64,000 nucleotides of DNA, from NCBI RefSeq assembly GCF_009708215.1, contig NZ_CP046175.1:5580001-5644000 (forward strand). The letters run 5' to 3'. Position 1 is the stretch's first letter. Each line of letters begins with the position of its first letter. The notes below the pieces were generated by a model. It did no database searches, was not told the DNA's origin, and saw nothing but the letters and a program-made list of their open reading frames with translations. Below are positions 8,324-16,023 of this stretch, one piece after another. Position numbers and translations under genes: made by a program. The stretch is from Occultella kanbiaonis (lineage in GTDB: Bacteria; Actinomycetota; Actinomycetes; Actinomycetales; Beutenbergiaceae).

Positions 8324-10159
8324 CTAGTTGATCTTCACGAGGGCGCCGCGAATGGTCGCCATGGCGCCGGCGGAGAGCTCGGCCGAGGCCTGGCCGTTCA
8401 CCTTCACGTTGGCGGCGGTCAGCTCCGCAGTCGCCTGGCCGGCGACCTTCACGGTGGCGCCCCCGGCCTCGAACCCGGCGCTGGCCTTGAGCTTGATGTT
8501 GATCGCCTCCATGGTGATGTCACCGCCGACGCTCTTCACCGAGATGTTGTTCTGCGCCTCGACGGCCACATCCTGCTTCGCCTTGATGCGCACCGGCCCC
8601 TCGGAGAAGATCTCGATGCCCGCCTGCTGCTTCTGGGTGAGGGTGATGCGCTGCTGGCCGGCGTTCGTGCTGATCACGAGGGACTCCTCGCCGGGCTTCT
8701 CGAGGAACTCCACCAGCATCCCGGTGCGCGAGACGAAGGCCCGCCGGGTGACCTTGCCGTCGCTGCCGACGTGCTGGGACCAGGCCTTGTCCGGCCGGTC
8801 CGGGCCGTTGTACAGGCCGCCGAGGATGTACGGCGAGCCGAACTCCCCCTCGGCGAACGCGACGAGCACCTCGTCGCCGACCTCGGGCAGCACCACCGTG
8901 CCGCGCGCCGCACCCGCGCCCACCTGGACGAGGCGGGCCCACTCGCTCTCGTAGTCGCCCGAGTAGGTCGGGAGCTTGATCTTCACCCGGCCAAGGCCGT
9001 CCGGGTCCTTGAGGTTCGTCACGATCGCCGGGATCACGCCCGACCGGACCTCCGAGCGGTCCTCACCGCGGGTGACCCCGAACAGGGACCGCTCGGAGGC
9101 ACCGGAGGCGGTGAACGACGTGCGGAACCCCTCCGCGGTGAACTCGTGCCGGACCTGGGTGAGCGTGTACGTCCCCTCGAAGGTCTTCCCCACCCCGGCC
9201 ACGCGCACGGCGACCCCGGCCGCGAGCGCCGGGTTGCCGAACCCGCCGCCCTCGATCTCCGCGAACCCGCCGCTGATCCGCTCGGTGAGCGCCGCCGCCT
9301 CGCCGTCGCACTCCGCCTGGGTGCTCAGCGCGGCGCGGGAGACCACGTGGCTGGCGGCACCGACCGTCGACGCGAGCTTGGCCGGGCTGTCCGCACCGGC
9401 GAGCGTGGCCACCTGGGTCCGGGCCGTGGCCAGCCCGACGAGTTCGCGCTTCTGGCCGGGGTCCCAGCCGCGGACCTCGACCTTGGGCACCTGACCCGCG
9501 GATGTCACCGTGGCCCTCACCCACTCGAGGTCGACACCCCGCTCGATGACCAGCGGGTTGTCGCGCCCACCGGGCGCGGGCGCGGAGGAGGAGTCGGTCG
9601 GGGCGACGAAGTCCAGCGCGCCGTCGCGCACCTTCGCCCGGGCGCCGACCCGGTCCCCGATCCTGGCGAGGAAGTCCCAGTCGCTGATCCCGTCCTGGGT
9701 GATGTGCGTGAAGATCGGCTTGCGCACGTCGATCTTCCCCACGCTCAGCCCGTGCGCCCCGGCGATGGTGCTGACGATGTCGCCGGGACCGACGTTCAGG
9801 TAGGCCTTGATCCGGGTGCCGTGCTGGAGCTTGTGGGAGGCGTCCAGCCCACGCACGATCGCGAACATGCCGGTCGGCCCGAGTTCCGTCTCGAGGGCGG
9901 TGACGTCACCGGTGAGCAGCTCCGTGGGTCCGCCGGGACCGCTGGTCTGCACCTTCAGAGCGATCTTGGACCCGATCTTCAGGCCCGCCTTCTCGATCAG
10001 GTCGGCCTGCGGGTCGGCGAAGCGCAGCGAGAACACGGCCGGCAGGCGGATCGCGTCCTCGATGTGCCCGGACACCAGCGCGGCCGCGAGGAGCGGGGAC
10101 AGTGGCGACCCGTCCACAGTCACGATCAGGGCCGAGGTGAAGGTCTCAGTCGCCGGCAC
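8324..10159 (-). CDS. VgrG-like spike protein (gp27/gp5 fusion, Afp8-like)
   Basis: 611 residues. The N-terminal half is a gp27-like hub domain (ALVSGHIEDAIRLPAVFSLRFADP...). Near residue 380 an OB-fold starts (SGVIPAIVTNLKDPDGLGRVKIKLP), the phage baseplate protein V/gp5 domain with the usual WARLVQVGAG and LPEVGDEVLVAF motifs. The C-terminus is a short-period beta-helix rich in KVAGQATAELTAANVKVNG-like repeats that would form the trimeric needle. The start is a GTG at 10159 with GGGAGGTGG upstream; it overlaps the end of the LysM gene by 14 bp. The PAAR tip that should cap it is encoded at 27095-27412. Confidence 0.93.
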   Translation of the reverse strand: MPATETFTSALIVTVDGSPLSPLLAAALVSGHIEDAIRLPAVFSLRFADPQADLIEKAGLKIGSKIALKVQTSGPGGPTELLTGDVTALETELGPTGMFAIVRGLDASHKLQHGTRIKAYLNVGPGDIVSTIAGAHGLSVGKIDVRKPIFTHITQDGISDWDFLARIGDRVGARAKVRDGALDFVAPTDSSSAPAPGGRDNPLVIERGVDLEWVRATVTSAGQVPKVEVRGWDPGQKRELVGLATARTQVATLAGADSPAKLASTVGAASHVVSRAALSTQAECDGEAAALTERISGGFAEIEGGGFGNPALAAGVAVRVAGVGKTFEGTYTLTQVRHEFTAEGFRTSFTASGASERSLFGVTRGEDRSEVRSGVIPAIVTNLKDPDGLGRVKIKLPTYSGDYESEWARLVQVGAGAARGTVVLPEVGDEVLVAFAEGEFGSPYILGGLYNGPDRPDKAWSQHVGSDGKVTRRAFVSRTGMLVEFLEKPGEESLVISTNAGQQRITLTQKQQAGIEIFSEGPVRIKAKQDVAVEAQNNISVKSVGGDITMEAINIKLKASAGFEAGGATVKVAGQATAELTAANVKVNGQASAELSAGAMATIRGALVKIN

Positions 10160-10943
10160 GGGCCACCTCCCGCGCTCGCTCGCCGCCAGGCAGGACCGCG
10201 CGCGGCAGTTCGTCGGCCGCGGGCAGCAGGAGCCGGCGCCCGGGCCTGAGCCGGACCGGGTCGTCCACCCCGTTGAGCTCGGCCACCGCCCGCCACAGCG
10301 ACGGGTCCCCGTACTCGGCGTAGGCGATGCCGGCCAGCGTGTCCCCCGCCCGGAGCACGTGCTCCCGGCGCGGCACGAGCCCGCCCGAGGTGGGGTTCTG
10401 CCCGGGCTGCTCCCCGGCGATCTCGTTCAGGGTCACCGCGCACGTGGCCCGGACCGGCAACCCGGCGGACGTGAACAGGGTGTAGGTCGCCGTGACGGAC
10501 TCGATGTAGGCGAGGAACCCGGTCAGGGCGCCCCACCGGAACAGCACCCACGGAGGTGAGGCCTTCTTCTGCCCGAACGACGCCGAGGTCGGCACACAGC
10601 AGGAGAACAGCCTCTCGACCTTCTTCACCACCGAGGAGTCCAGCGTGTCCGAGGCGTCGAAGAACATCTCCAGGGTGAGCGAGGTCGGCTGCGGCCCGGT
10701 GTACTGCGGGGGTCCGGCCTTCTTGTTGCCGGTGGCGGGGCTCTCCTTCCACACCGCACGCTTCGACAGGCTCAGCTCCTTGGGGTTGAACTGGAAGTCG
10801 ATCCGGTCCAGCTTCGGCCCCGGCTTTGACAGCGATCCGTCCAGGGAGGGCTCGTGCAACTGCAGGTAGGCGTGCTCGAGCCGCGCGGGGGAGCCGGCAC
10901 CGCCGGCCCCGGCGGCCTCGAACGCTACGGGTGCGGGAGGCAT
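10146..10943 (-). CDS. LysM-containing CIS tube-hub protein (Afp7-like)
   Basis: 265 residues. The body matches the CIS tube/hub family (DRIDFQFNPKELSLSKRAVW, SLTLEMFFDASDTLDSSV). The C-terminus from about residue 195 is a LysM domain (REHVLRAGDTLAGIAYAEYG...LRPGRRLLLP). In Afp- and T4-like systems the equivalent (Afp7/gp53) joins the tube to the spike hub; the LysM fold is structural there rather than necessarily binding peptidoglycan. The ATG at 10943 is preceded by GTGAGG. It is followed directly by the VgrG gene, the standard order. Confidence 0.88.
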   Translation of the reverse strand: MPPAPVAFEAAGAGGAGSPARLEHAYLQLHEPSLDGSLSKPGPKLDRIDFQFNPKELSLSKRAVWKESPATGNKKAGPPQYTGPQPTSLTLEMFFDASDTLDSSVVKKVERLFSCCVPTSASFGQKKASPPWVLFRWGALTGFLAYIESVTATYTLFTSAGLPVRATCAVTLNEIAGEQPGQNPTSGGLVPRREHVLRAGDTLAGIAYAEYGDPSLWRAVAELNGVDDPVRLRPGRRLLLPAADELPRAVLPGGERAREVARAGD

Positions 10944-10950
10944 GACGTCC

Positions 10951-11388
10951 TCACTTCGATCCAGGGGCGAGGAACCCGTGGTGGGCGATCTCCACCGACT
11001 CGGTCAGCACGGCCGGGGAGTCCGGGTTGAACGTGGGGCCGGACCAGCGCACCGGAACGATGTCCATGAGCCCCCAGCTGGCGATCACCCGCCCGTCGAC
11101 GGTCTTCGCCTCGATGGCTCCGGTGCGGCGCTTGTACCCCTTGGCGATGGAGGAGAACCACTCGGCGACCTTCGTGGTGTCCTTGCCGAGCGGCCGCGAC
11201 AGGGTGATGTTCGGGTACTTCAGGCGGGTCGGCAGCTGCCACGGGTTGCCGTTGTTGCCGCCCTCCTCGCGCACCTCGATCACGACCTCGCAGCCCAGGC
11301 CGCTGCACGAGCTGAACGAGCCGAGGTCGACTCCGTCGAGTTTGACGGTGTACTGCACCCCGATGCCGGTCTCGATGTCTTCGAGCAT
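10951..11388 (-). CDS. Phage-tail-tube-like protein, second tube paralogue (Afp5-like)
   Basis: 145 residues. The start MLEDIETGIGVQYTVKLDG at 11388 has GAGAGGA upstream; the open frame extends further 5' but that part reads as Arg/Cys-rich shadow of the previous gene. The sequence YTVKLDGVDLGSFSSCSGLGCEVVIEV and the C-terminal RWSGPTFNPDSPAVLTESVEIAHHGF match the gp19-like tail-tube family. Its position next to the LysM hub suggests the specialised ring that starts the tube at the baseplate, with the gene at 15564-16010 encoding the repeated tube subunit. That division is inference from eCIS gene order. Confidence 0.87.
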   Translation of the reverse strand: MLEDIETGIGVQYTVKLDGVDLGSFSSCSGLGCEVVIEVREEGGNNGNPWQLPTRLKYPNITLSRPLGKDTTKVAEWFSSIAKGYKRRTGAIEAKTVDGRVIASWGLMDIVPVRWSGPTFNPDSPAVLTESVEIAHHGFLAPGSK

Positions 11389-11401
11389 GTTCGTCCTCTC
11401 C

Positions 11402-14400
11402 CTACCGCAGGTCCGTGCGCATGCCGCGGCGTTCACGGTCCACGAGCAGTTGCGTCCGAAGCCGTCGCAGGATCGGGCCGGCCAACCGATCTGCCAGTTC
11501 GTCGACGGCGCCCGCGGACAGGTCCCGCAGGCCCGCCGACCCACCGTCGGGCGGTGGTTCCGAGCGGGAGACCGTGGTCACCTCGGGCGTGGCTGCGGCA
11601 GCAGCCGGGGCGACGGCGGGGGTCGGGTTCGCCGTGGGGGCTGCGGTCGACGGCGGGCCGGGTTGGGCCGCGGACTGGTTCAGCGGCATCGCGGCGGACT
11701 GGGCGGCGCCGGATCCGTCGTCCGGCACGGTCGCGCCGGGCGCCGCGCCGCGACCGCGGTGGCCGCCGAGGAAGTTGGACCGCGCCCGCGGGGACGGACG
11801 GCTGGGTGGGCGGTTCGGCGCGAGGCTGGTCTCGATCCCGTCGATGCCGACCGCCCGCGCGACGGGCAGCTCGTCGGCGCCGACCGCTGTCCGGGACACG
11901 ACCGGGCCGTCGACCGTGGTGGGCGAGGACCAGTCCTCCGACGCCGGATCCCAGTCCGGCGCGACGGGCGACGGGGCGGCCCGGCCGCCCGCAGCCCGGG
12001 CCTGGTCGGAGGCGGGTGGACCGGAGGCGGACATGCCGTCGGCGGCGGTCCGGGAGAGCATGGCCAACGGACCACGGCCGCTGTCCCCGATCAGGCCGAT
12101 CGGACGCGGGGTCGACGCTGGGCTCGTCGTGGCCAGCGCAAGCCCTGCGGACCCAAGCCCTGTAGCCGGCGCGCCGGAGCGGGCCGCCCCGGAGGCGACG
12201 GCCCGGGCGACCACGGGGGCCACCGGAGCCACCGGAGCCACCGAGCCGAGGGTTCTCGCCGACTCGTGGGTCCGCGACGGCGCCAGGGTTCCCGATACCC
12301 AGGCAGCCGATGACGCATCGTCGCCCACCGGCGACCGAGCACCCACCGCCGTCTGTCTCTGTACCGACGACCCCACCGACGACCCGGTCCCCATCGACGG
12401 CCCGGTCGACGACTCGGCCCCAACGGACGGCTGACCTGACCCGCCACCGGCGGCCGCCGGACCGTCGACCGACGCGACGGGCAGCTCCACTCCCGGTCCA
12501 CCGCGGCCGGAGCCACCGGAGATCGGGTCAAGGGTCGGGTCGAGGGCCGCATCCGACCCGACCGGGCCGATCGCGGCGCGCTGCGCGAGGATCCCGGTGT
12601 CCCTGAAGGTGCTCATCGGGTCACCGGAACTCGGCGTACTCGGCTCCGGTACGGCGCTCGATGCCTCGCCGAACGAGCTCGCCGCGAGTGCGCCGCTCGG
12701 CGATGAGGCCGGGCCCGGCGCCGTTCGCGGGTCCGAGGTCCCCGCGGGACCGGTCGCACGGACGGACGGTGCATGGTGCGTTTCGGCCGAGGCAGCAGCA
12801 CCCGAGGCGGTGGCGCCCGAGGCGGTAGCGCCCGAGGCAGCGGCACTCGAGGCGACAGGACCCGAGGCGACAGGACCCGAGGCGACAGGACCTGAGGCGG
12901 CAGGACCGGAGGCGACAGGACCCGAGGCCGCAGCACCCGGGGCGGCGGCGGACTCGGACGCGGCCGCGCGCTGGACCAGTGGATGCTGCGCGGCGCGATC
13001 CGGCAGCGTACGACCCTGCGTCGGTGCACCGGCCCCGACTGCGCCCGCTCCACTGTTCCGCTGGTCGGCCACCCGCTGCAGCGGCGCGAGCGTCGGCCGA
13101 TCCGCCGCGAGTCCGCCGGTCCCGGGCCCGACACCAGTCCCAGACCCGGCACCGGTCGCAGACGCGACACCATTCCCAGACCCGGCACCAATCACAGACC
13201 CGGCACCAGTCCCAGACCCGGCATCAATCACAGACCCGGCACCGGTGGCGGACCCGGCACCAGTCACGGACCCGGTCCCGGCTGCGCGGTCGAGGCCCGA
13301 TGCCTGCGCCGCACTCGGTGCCGGCTCCGCGCCCGTAGCCGCTGCACTCTCAGTCGGCGCCGGTGTGGCACCCGTCTCCGCGACCCGCTGGACGGGCGCC
13401 CTGTCCGTGTCACCGCGCAGTGCCGGGCCACCGGGTGCGCCGGCTCCGACCCCGTCCGGCGTGCCGCCCGGAGCCGGCGAGGCGGCCGGCGGGGCGAGCG
13501 GCATCGGGGCGTGCGGTGGATCGACCGAGGGGACGGTCGGCACATCCACCGCACGCGGCTCGGGACCGACGCTGCCCACGATCGGGACCTCGGTCGGCGC
13601 CGCGACGATGCCCGGTGTCGCGGTCGGCGCCGCGACGATGCCCGGTGTCGCGGTCGACGTCGAGTCGTCCGGGGTCGCCGAACCGACCGGTTCCGTGCCC
13701 ATCGGGCTCGCGCCGAGCGAGGGAGCGCCATCCGAGCCGACCGGCCCGAACCCCGAGGTGGACCGCTGGAGTGGCAGCGGCGCCGCGACAGGACCGGCGG
13801 GCCCAGCTGAGCCGATCGAGCCCGGTGCCGAACCGCCCGTACCGCCGCCCGGTGCCGAACCGCCCGTCACGCCACCCGGTGCCGAACCGCCCGTCGCGCC
13901 ACCCGGTGCCGAACCGCCCGTCGCGCCACCCGGTGGCGGCCCGAGCGTGCCCGGCGTCGGCCCGAGGACGCCGACGGACGCCGTCGACCCGCCCGTCGAT
14001 GCCCCGGCCACGGTTGGCTCGACCGTGGCCGGTGACCTCATGACCCGGGTCGCATCGCCCCGGGGGACGGTGCGCGCGACAGTCGGCGACGGCCCGGAGC
14101 CGGGTGGCTGCGCCGGCGCCACGCCCGGTGCCACGGTCGGTCCTGGGCTCGACCCGACCGGAGCCGAAGGTGCGACGGCGGTGTCCCGCGCGTCCGCCGT
14201 CGGCAGCGGTGCACCGAGCCCGAGGCGCGGGGGCACCACCTCCGACGCCGACCGCGCGAGGGGCGCGGGCGCCGCCGGGCCAGTCCGCTGCAGGGGCATG
14301 CCCGCGGCACCGATCCCCTCGTGACTCGACGGCTGCGGCTCGGCGACGATCGGCACGAACGTGGCACCCCCCTCGGTGTAGCCGACCCGATCGTCGGCGA

Positions 14401-14956
14401 CCGGCTCGGGCTCCTCGGGTCCGGTATGGAGCGCCGCCGGGTCACTGGCGACGTCATCGCCGAACCCGTGCTCAGGCCCCGGATCGACCGGTGCGGTCGT
14501 ATCGGGAACGACGGCGGGGCGGGACACCGGCAGCCCGCGCACCTCGGCGCCGGTCCGGGTCATTGCGCCCGGGGCGCCGAGGGCGGCCCGCTGGACGTGC
14601 GGCGTCGGCGGTGGGGGCGGCAGCAACCGGAGGTCCGATGCGTCGGCACGCGGCGTCGGTGCACCGGTGTCCGCGAGGCCACGGCGATCGCCGTCGACGA
14701 CCCCCGACGGCGCGGACGCGTCCACCAGGTGGGTCATCGGCCCCATGAACGACGGCGACGACCAGGAACTCAGGGAGTGTGGGAACGCCGTCGGGCGGTG
14801 CACCAGCTGGACCGGCTCGATGGTGCGCTGCAGGGGCGGGAGGAACGCCCACCCGGCCGGCCCGGGCTCAGCCGGCGCCTGCCTGGCCGGCCCGGGCGAG
14901 GGGGACGGCAGCGCCGGTGGTGCCTTCTCCTTCGCTCGTTGCCAGGGCCATCGCAT
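11402..14956 (-). CDS. Very long Pro/Ala/Gly-rich low-complexity CIS-locus protein with recurrent QR motifs
   Basis: 1184 residues, the largest CIS gene, starting at an ATG with AGGTGAGCC upstream, 3 bp after the 52-aa gene. It begins basic and Trp-rich (MRWPWQRAKEKAPP), then is almost wholly disordered, with minisatellite-coded repeats (GGSAPGGAT x4; SGPVASGPAASG; GTGAGS). The tripeptide (L/V/A)QR recurs at least nine times (PLQRT, HVQRA, PLPLQRS, PVQRV, PLVQRA and others). Only the C-terminal 40 residues look folded and charged (DELADRLAGPILRRLRTQLLVDRERRG). A comparable long disordered protein is usual at this position in actinobacterial CIS clusters; no established function is known to me. 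It could be the tape measure, a scaffold or a cargo adaptor. Coding is supported by its place between tightly packed CIS genes and the conserved-looking ends. Confidence 0.7.
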   Translation of the reverse strand: MRWPWQRAKEKAPPALPSPSPGPARQAPAEPGPAGWAFLPPLQRTIEPVQLVHRPTAFPHSLSSWSSPSFMGPMTHLVDASAPSGVVDGDRRGLADTGAPTPRADASDLRLLPPPPPTPHVQRAALGAPGAMTRTGAEVRGLPVSRPAVVPDTTAPVDPGPEHGFGDDVASDPAALHTGPEEPEPVADDRVGYTEGGATFVPIVAEPQPSSHEGIGAAGMPLQRTGPAAPAPLARSASEVVPPRLGLGAPLPTADARDTAVAPSAPVGSSPGPTVAPGVAPAQPPGSGPSPTVARTVPRGDATRVMRSPATVEPTVAGASTGGSTASVGVLGPTPGTLGPPPGGATGGSAPGGATGGSAPGGVTGGSAPGGGTGGSAPGSIGSAGPAGPVAAPLPLQRSTSGFGPVGSDGAPSLGASPMGTEPVGSATPDDSTSTATPGIVAAPTATPGIVAAPTEVPIVGSVGPEPRAVDVPTVPSVDPPHAPMPLAPPAASPAPGGTPDGVGAGAPGGPALRGDTDRAPVQRVAETGATPAPTESAAATGAEPAPSAAQASGLDRAAGTGSVTGAGSATGAGSVIDAGSGTGAGSVIGAGSGNGVASATGAGSGTGVGPGTGGLAADRPTLAPLQRVADQRNSGAGAVGAGAPTQGRTLPDRAAQHPLVQRAAASESAAAPGAAASGPVASGPAASGPVASGPVASGPVASSAAASGATASGATASGAAASAETHHAPSVRATGPAGTSDPRTAPGPASSPSGALAASSFGEASSAVPEPSTPSSGDPMSTFRDTGILAQRAAIGPVGSDAALDPTLDPISGGSGRGGPGVELPVASVDGPAAAGGGSGQPSVGAESSTGPSMGTGSSVGSSVQRQTAVGARSPVGDDASSAAWVSGTLAPSRTHESARTLGSVAPVAPVAPVVARAVASGAARSGAPATGLGSAGLALATTSPASTPRPIGLIGDSGRGPLAMLSRTAADGMSASGPPASDQARAAGGRAAPSPVAPDWDPASEDWSSPTTVDGPVVSRTAVGADELPVARAVGIDGIETSLAPNRPPSRPSPRARSNFLGGHRGRGAAPGATVPDDGSGAAQSAAMPLNQSAAQPGPPSTAAPTANPTPAVAPAAAAATPEVTTVSRSEPPPDGGSAGLRDLSAGAVDELADRLAGPILRRLRTQLLVDRERRGMRTDLR
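13591..13650. repeat. Perfect 30-bp tandem duplication in the 1184-aa CIS gene
   Basis: Units 13591-13620 and 13621-13650 are identical and encode two copies of a ten-residue segment (PGIVAAPTAT). A third, diverged partial copy follows at 13651. The unit is a multiple of three, so the frame is kept. Confidence 0.9.
13824..13931. repeat. 27-bp minisatellite (four copies) in the 1184-aa CIS gene
   Basis: Four head-to-tail 27-bp units start at 13824, 13851, 13878 and 13905, encoding GGSAPGGAT-type nonapeptides. Units three and four are identical. Other short-period repeats in the same gene lie around 12830-12940 (15-bp period) and 13120-13270 (about 12-18 bp period). Confidence 0.9.
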
Positions 14957-14959
14957 GGC

Positions 14960-15118
14960 TCACCTGTCCTCGGAAAGACGCCGGTTGATGTCCGCGATCT
15001 CGGACACGAAGCGCAGCCGCTGCGGGTGTTCCAGATCGAGGATCTCGTCACGGGACCAGTGGAAGTGGTAGGCGACGTACGCGACCTCCTGGTAGATGCG
15101 ATCGGCCGCGTACGTCAC
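14960..15118 (-). CDS. 52-aa DUF6760-like small CIS protein
   Basis: The GTG start at 15118 overlaps the upstream TGA as GTGA and has GGGGGA just before it, so translation is coupled. The product begins MTYAADRIYQEVAYVAYHFHW and continues with a charged stretch (DEILDLEHPQRLRFVSEIADINRRLSED). Very short proteins with this EVAYVAYHFHW pattern are conserved in eCIS and tail clusters between the tail-assembly gene and the long disordered gene, and I recall them as DUF6760. Function is unknown; size and position suggest an assembly cofactor. Confidence 0.75.
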   Translation of the reverse strand: MTYAADRIYQEVAYVAYHFHWSRDEILDLEHPQRLRFVSEIADINRRLSEDR

Positions 15119-15564
15119 GATTCCCCCAGGCGGCCACCCGAGAGGTCGAGGGTGAACCGGTGCGAACACGACGGACACGTGACCGCCGCCCGGGTGTGCC
15201 CCTCGGCGTTGATGCGGCGGTAGAAGTCCTGAAGGAACGCCACGTCGGAGGCGAACATGTTCTCGACCACGTTCGCGTTGACGACCCCGAGGGTGCCGAG
15301 GGAGGTGATCACCCGCCCGAGCAGCACCACCGTGGTGAACGCCGGGTTCTCCTGCACGCGCGCGTCATAGAGCGGCAGGAGCTCGTCACGCGCCGTGGCG
15401 AGGCGCATCGTGCCCCGACGATGCACCGTTCCGTCGCCGTCCATGAAACCGCGCGGCAACTCGAAGTCGAACTCGGTGCGCAGCGCCGAGCGATCCGGAC
15501 CAGCAGGCTGGACGGCCTCCTGGTCCGGATCGGCCGGCGCCAACGTCGCGTGTGTGCGCTGCAT
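15115..15564 (-). CDS. Phage tail assembly-type protein of the CIS locus
   Basis: 149 residues. The core (FDFELPRGFMDGDGTVHRRG, MRLATARDELLPLYDARVQENPAF, ITSLGTLGVVNANVVENMFASDVAFLQDFYRRIN) matches the small protein always found downstream of the tube gene in eCIS clusters and related to phage tail assembly chaperones. The C-terminus carries a single CPSC motif followed by SHRF, hinting at a half zinc site. Start and stop overlap the neighbouring genes by 1 and 4 bp. The N-terminal 25 residues look variable. Confidence 0.78.
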   Translation of the reverse strand: MQRTHATLAPADPDQEAVQPAGPDRSALRTEFDFELPRGFMDGDGTVHRRGTMRLATARDELLPLYDARVQENPAFTTVVLLGRVITSLGTLGVVNANVVENMFASDVAFLQDFYRRINAEGHTRAAVTCPSCSHRFTLDLSGGRLGES

Positions 15565-16010
15565 CAGGCGATCGCGACCTCGTCGTAGCAGACGGTGGCC
15601 TTCTCGGTCGCCTGCTCCGTGGCTCCGGCCTTGAGGGAGGTCACCTCGAGGCTCCGGACCCAGCAGTTGGTGAAGTTGTAGGTCATGAGCAGCCCGTCCT
15701 GGTAGTCGAGCAGCTCGACCGCGGCGGTCTTGCGTGAGCCGGCCATGTCGCCCTGCATCACGGTCTTCAGCCAGTCGCTGATCGTTTTGGAGTCGGTGAG
15801 GCCCCGGGTGACGGTGAACTCCCCCGGCTTGGGACGGCCGACCATCTGACGGACGACGTACTTGCCGTCCTTCATCTGCTGTTTCATCTCGATCTTGTCC
15901 ACCTCGGACTTCAGGCCACCGACCTCGATCACCTTGGGGATCTCGATGCCGTCGATGGTGACCCTGAAGGCGTAGGCGGAGGACGAGTCAAGTGCGTCTG
16001 CGAGTGGCAT
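15564..16010 (-). CDS. CIS inner tube protein (Afp1-like, gp19 family)
   Basis: 148 residues, the typical length of the major tube subunit. Motifs include AYAFRVTIDGIEIPKVIEVGG, IEMKQQMKDGKYVVRQMVGRP and the C-terminal LEVTSLKAGATEQATEKATVCY. Hexameric rings of this protein stack into the rigid tube that is propelled through a membrane. The ATG at 16010 has AAGGAG upstream. It lies directly downstream of the sheath gene and 1 bp overlaps the assembly gene. Confidence 0.93.
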   Translation of the reverse strand: MPLADALDSSSAYAFRVTIDGIEIPKVIEVGGLKSEVDKIEMKQQMKDGKYVVRQMVGRPKPGEFTVTRGLTDSKTISDWLKTVMQGDMAGSRKTAAVELLDYQDGLLMTYNFTNCWVRSLEVTSLKAGATEQATEKATVCYDEVAIA

Positions 16011-16023
16011 TGTTCGGCTCCTT

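Noticed and set aside
12597-14324. 575-aa Pro/Ala-rich open frame antisense to the 1184-aa gene
   Set aside because: The complement of Pro/Gly/Ala repeats is also stop-free. Start site, spacing and co-orientation with neighbours support the minus-strand gene. Confidence in that choice is moderate.
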